Assembly (NCBI RefSeq): GCF_002259485.1
Contig: NZ_NPGA01000009.1
Coordinates: forward strand, 1 to 64,000
DNA from: Rhodococcus sp. 14-1411-2a
Lineage (GTDB): Bacteria; Actinomycetota; Actinomycetes; Mycobacteriales; Mycobacteriaceae
Reading direction: 5' to 3'
Length of the DNA: 64,000 bases
The position numbers were made by a program, and so were the translations under genes. Numbering within the stretch: the first letter of the stretch is position 1; each line of letters opens with the position of its first letter. Below, piece after piece: positions 62,207-64,000 of this stretch. The notes under the pieces were generated by a model that saw only the letters and a program-made list of their open reading frames with translations, was not told the origin of the DNA and searched no databases.

Positions 62207-62388
62207 CATATAAGCGAAGCTAGCGCCGCAGGCTTCACGACCGCACACATCGAGGGCTCTGACTCAGTGCAACACAACAATATTTCGAGAACACAATGAG
62301 AACGCACGCCCACTGCACATGGTTACGGCGATGTATTTATGTCGCTGGCTCGGTGTTGGACACGGCTTGCGATAGGAGGTGCACGATC

Positions 62389-62595
62389 GTGATCGCACTT
62401 GTTGCCGTCGGCTTGATCGTCGTAGGAGCGCTGTGGCGAGCTCGAAAGTCCGAGTCAGGTTGGCGGTTCGCTCCCCTACGTGCAACGGGAGTCATCGCCG
62501 GCGGCGCGTTTCGCATCGGCGTGGTTGTTGCGTCGATCATGTTTGCCGTAGTCATTGCTGTTGCCATCGGCGCGTTGCGCACCACCTTCCAATAG
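62389..62595 (+). CDS. Small two-helix membrane protein (68 aa)
   Basis: A 68-residue protein with two hydrophobic helices (IALVAVGLIVVGALW and VVVASIMFAVVIAVAIGAL) joined by a basic loop. AGGAGG lies nine bases upstream of the GTG start, which fixes it. No family recognised. Its place between relaxosome genes and lsr2 suggests a role in the element, such as entry exclusion, but nothing proves it. Confidence 0.6.
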   Translation: MIALVAVGLIVVGALWRARKSESGWRFAPLRATGVIAGGAFRIGVVVASIMFAVVIAVAIGALRTTFQ

Positions 62596-62916
62596 GTCGT
62601 CGAAGCTGCATCATGTGGCTAGCTTGCGGCAGGGTCTGCCTGTTGCTCGACCCGTCTTCACGGCTCTGCGCCATTTCAGCGTCGTAGCGCGTCTGTGCTC
62701 ATGCGCTTTTGTTGTTCTACGGTCGAGCTGAGGCGTGCGTGTCAGCTCAGAAGGACATCCGTTCAGTCGCACACCCAGCGAAGCAACGCAGGTGCGTGGA
62801 ACGGTGCGGTAGCGAATGGCCGTGTCGCTGAAGAGCGCGGATGTCGGTGCTGGTTACGCTCATAGATAAGAATGCGGTTGCGCATAGCGAATGTGTCGAT
62901 GAAAGGTTTTCCGGCT
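62596..62916. other. Leader region of lsr2
   Basis: About 320 bases without a supported gene. It should carry the lsr2 promoter. GAAAGG at 62901-62906 is the likely ribosome binding site for the Lsr2 GTG start. Confidence 0.4.
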
Positions 62917-63285
62917 GTGGCCAAACGAGTGACAACCCAATTGGTGGACGATATCGACGGGTCGGTCATCGATGACGAGTCCGGCGAGACGATCGAATTC
63001 GCGATCAACGGCGTCGAATACTCGATCGACCTGAAGGCGAAGAACGCGAACGAGTTTCACAAGAAGCTCGACTACTACGTCGGGCACGCGACACGGGTCG
63101 GTGGCCGCAAGCGCAAGCCCTCCGCCGCTGCCGCGTCTGCCGCTACAGCGGCCGGCGGGTCAACCAAGCGTGATCCGGAGCAGACGCGGGCGATTCGGCA
63201 GTGGGCATTCGACCAGGGCTACGAGATTAGCGAACGCGGCCGCATCCCGGCCGACATCGAAGAGGCGTACAACGCCGCACAATGA
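62917..63285 (+). CDS. lsr2: Lsr2-family nucleoid-associated protein
   Basis: A 122-residue Lsr2. VTTQLVDDIDG and ETIEFAINGVEYSIDL form the N-terminal dimerisation domain; the C-terminal DNA-binding part ends with RDPEQTRAIRQWAFDQGYEI plus SERGRIP, containing the RGR AT-hook-like motif that grips AT-rich minor grooves. Lsr2 silences foreign AT-rich DNA; a copy carried on a mobile element can soften the effect of its arrival. The GTG at 62917 gives the family start; an ATG at 62899 would add six residues. Confidence 0.92.
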   Translation: MAKRVTTQLVDDIDGSVIDDESGETIEFAINGVEYSIDLKAKNANEFHKKLDYYVGHATRVGGRKRKPSAAAASAATAAGGSTKRDPEQTRAIRQWAFDQGYEISERGRIPADIEEAYNAAQ

Positions 63286-63452
63286 CAGGCGGCGAGCCGC
63301 CCGCGGCGACGCGAGCGGCGGCTTTATGTTCTCTCTGCTGTCCGGGCTGTGGCAGGACGAGCGCAGTGGAGTTCGATTCACCTGCCACCCGCATGGCGGC
63401 CACTCGTTCTGCGTAGTCGACGGCATCGATTCCCGACGTTCGCCAAATGACG

Positions 63453-63483
63453 AAGGCCCGTCCCTTGGTTGGGGGCGGGCCTT
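63453..63483 (+). terminator. Rho-independent-like terminator downstream of lsr2
   Basis: AAGGCCCGTCCC (63453-63464) pairs with GGGGCGGGCCTT (63472-63483) through twelve base pairs with one G-T pair and a seven-base loop. It lies about 170 bases after the lsr2 stop and just before the convergent minus-strand genes, so it may act on both sides. Confidence 0.75.
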
Positions 63484-63501
63484 GTCGGATTGATGGGGTG
63501 T

Positions 63502-63669
63502 TCAGTCAGTCGGCGGCTTACTGTCTATGCCTGCGGCGACGTCGCGTAGCCACTGCGGGACCGGATCGTTGTCGTACTCGCGGAGCTTGATCGAGGCTCC
63601 TGCGGCTGCGGCGCGGACCTTCCGGCGTTGCTCGGGGGTCCATGCCCGGCGTGGTTCGGTGGTGGTCAT
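63502..63669 (-). CDS. Small conserved-looking protein (55 aa)
   Basis: A 55-residue protein (MTTTEPRRAWTPEQRRKVRA, then GASIKLREYDNDPVPQWLRD). It is basic at the N-terminus with an EQRRKVRAAA helix. The ATG overlaps the stop of the gene to its right (ATGA) and the coding composition is good, so it is real despite its size. No family recognised. It may act with its larger neighbour. Confidence 0.65.
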   Translation of the reverse strand: MTTTEPRRAWTPEQRRKVRAAAAGASIKLREYDNDPVPQWLRDVAAGIDSKPPTD

Positions 63670-64000
63670 GCGCGCTCCTCGCGGTCTGCAGTAGGTCCAT
63701 TGTCACTGTTGTCGTCGGTTTCCGCCAGATCGGCGCTGCCGAGGTCGATGTCACGGTCCGCGATTGCTCGGAGTGTGCGACGGTCGGTCTTGGCGATGAA
63801 CGGTGTAGCAACTACGGTGCCGAACACCGTCCAGCCGAGGGCAACCTCATCGGGGTTGTCGCTGACGGTGCGTTCGAGGCACCAGGTGATTCGTTGCCAG
63901 GATTGGGAGCGGTTGTCCGCTCGGGTGCGTTGGTTGACGGTTCCAGCGACGCCAACGACGGCGAAGACGCCGACTATGAGGGTGATCCAGGCTTGTGCTG
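63666..64000 (-). CDS. Membrane protein, partial (5' end beyond the window)
   Basis: The last 110 codons of a minus-strand gene that runs off the right edge. It starts in the window with a membrane helix (AWITLIVGVFAVVGVAGTV), then a cytoplasmic part with NRSQSWQRITWCLERTVS, LGWTVFGTVVATPFIAKTD and an acidic tail. No family was recognised. The stop overlaps the start of the 55-residue gene, so the two form an operon. Confidence 0.65.
   Translation of the reverse strand, partial: AQAWITLIVGVFAVVGVAGTVNQRTRADNRSQSWQRITWCLERTVSDNPDEVALGWTVFGTVVATPFIAKTDRRTLRAIADRDIDLGSADLAETDDNSDNGPTADREERA

Overview
The window is high-GC actinobacterial DNA, most probably from Rhodococcus or a close mycolic-acid-containing relative. 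The pointers are dense overlapping gene pairs (ATGA/GTGA), frequent GTG starts, an Lsr2 nucleoid protein, a seven-iron mycobacterial-type ferredoxin, a cutinase-family enzyme and an SCO6880-type transfer protein. No rRNA, tRNA or CRISPR array was found. The species and whether the replicon is chromosomal or a plasmid cannot be settled from the sequence alone.

Layout: (1) 336-4114 is a tightly coupled four-gene unit: two large membrane proteins, a tiny membrane peptide and a cupredoxin-like lipoprotein. (2) 4429-10632 is metabolic: an HxlR regulator divergent from an enoyl-CoA hydratase/thioesterase pair, a TetR regulator divergent from a 7Fe ferredoxin, and a large molybdopterin oxidoreductase. 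(3) 10987-13458 holds a CBS-domain protein, small hypothetical proteins and broken gene pieces. (4) 13459-23390 is a defence island: a complete type II CBASS operon (CD-NTase, Cap2, Cap3 and a nuclease-SAVED Cap4 effector, all on the minus strand), a conserved hypothetical gene upstream, a Schlafen-type AlbA_2 protein, a DUF4238 protein and a tyrosine recombinase that may have mobilised the island. (5) 23735-26832 holds an SDR enzyme, a PAS-like sensor (DUF5593 type), a double-HTH regulator flanked by a 16-bp direct repeat, and degenerate coding sequence.

(6) 27279-45662 is one long plus-strand conjugation operon of the actinobacterial type IV secretion kind. It encodes a secreted Pro/Ala-rich protein, a membrane-anchored protein, a ParA/MinD-like ATPase, a cutinase-like enzyme with a long C-terminal extension, a three-domain peptidoglycan hydrolase (M23, lytic transglycosylase, NlpC/P60), a lipoprotein, a small two-helix protein, VirB8-like and VirB6-like membrane proteins, an SCO6880 protein, a VirB4-like ATPase, a VirD4/TraD coupling protein and a DUF4913 protein. 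(7) 45927-55670 is a ten-gene minus-strand organosulfur operon: FMN monooxygenase, ketopantoate-reductase-like enzyme, SsuC, SsuB, two SsuA-like lipoproteins, acyl-CoA-dehydrogenase-like flavoprotein, alpha/beta hydrolase, sulfurtransferase and FAD oxidase. A divergent CGNR-family regulator follows. (8) 57322-64000 returns to transfer functions: a 1346-residue MobF relaxase-helicase, an accessory coiled-coil protein, an Lsr2 paralogue and two short overlapping genes at the right edge.

Read together, the secretion channel and the relaxase belong to one conjugative element. The sulfur operon sits between them like cargo, and the defence island lies on the left flank. The envelope enzymes encoded inside the transfer operon suggest a machine adapted to cross both peptidoglycan and a mycolate outer layer.
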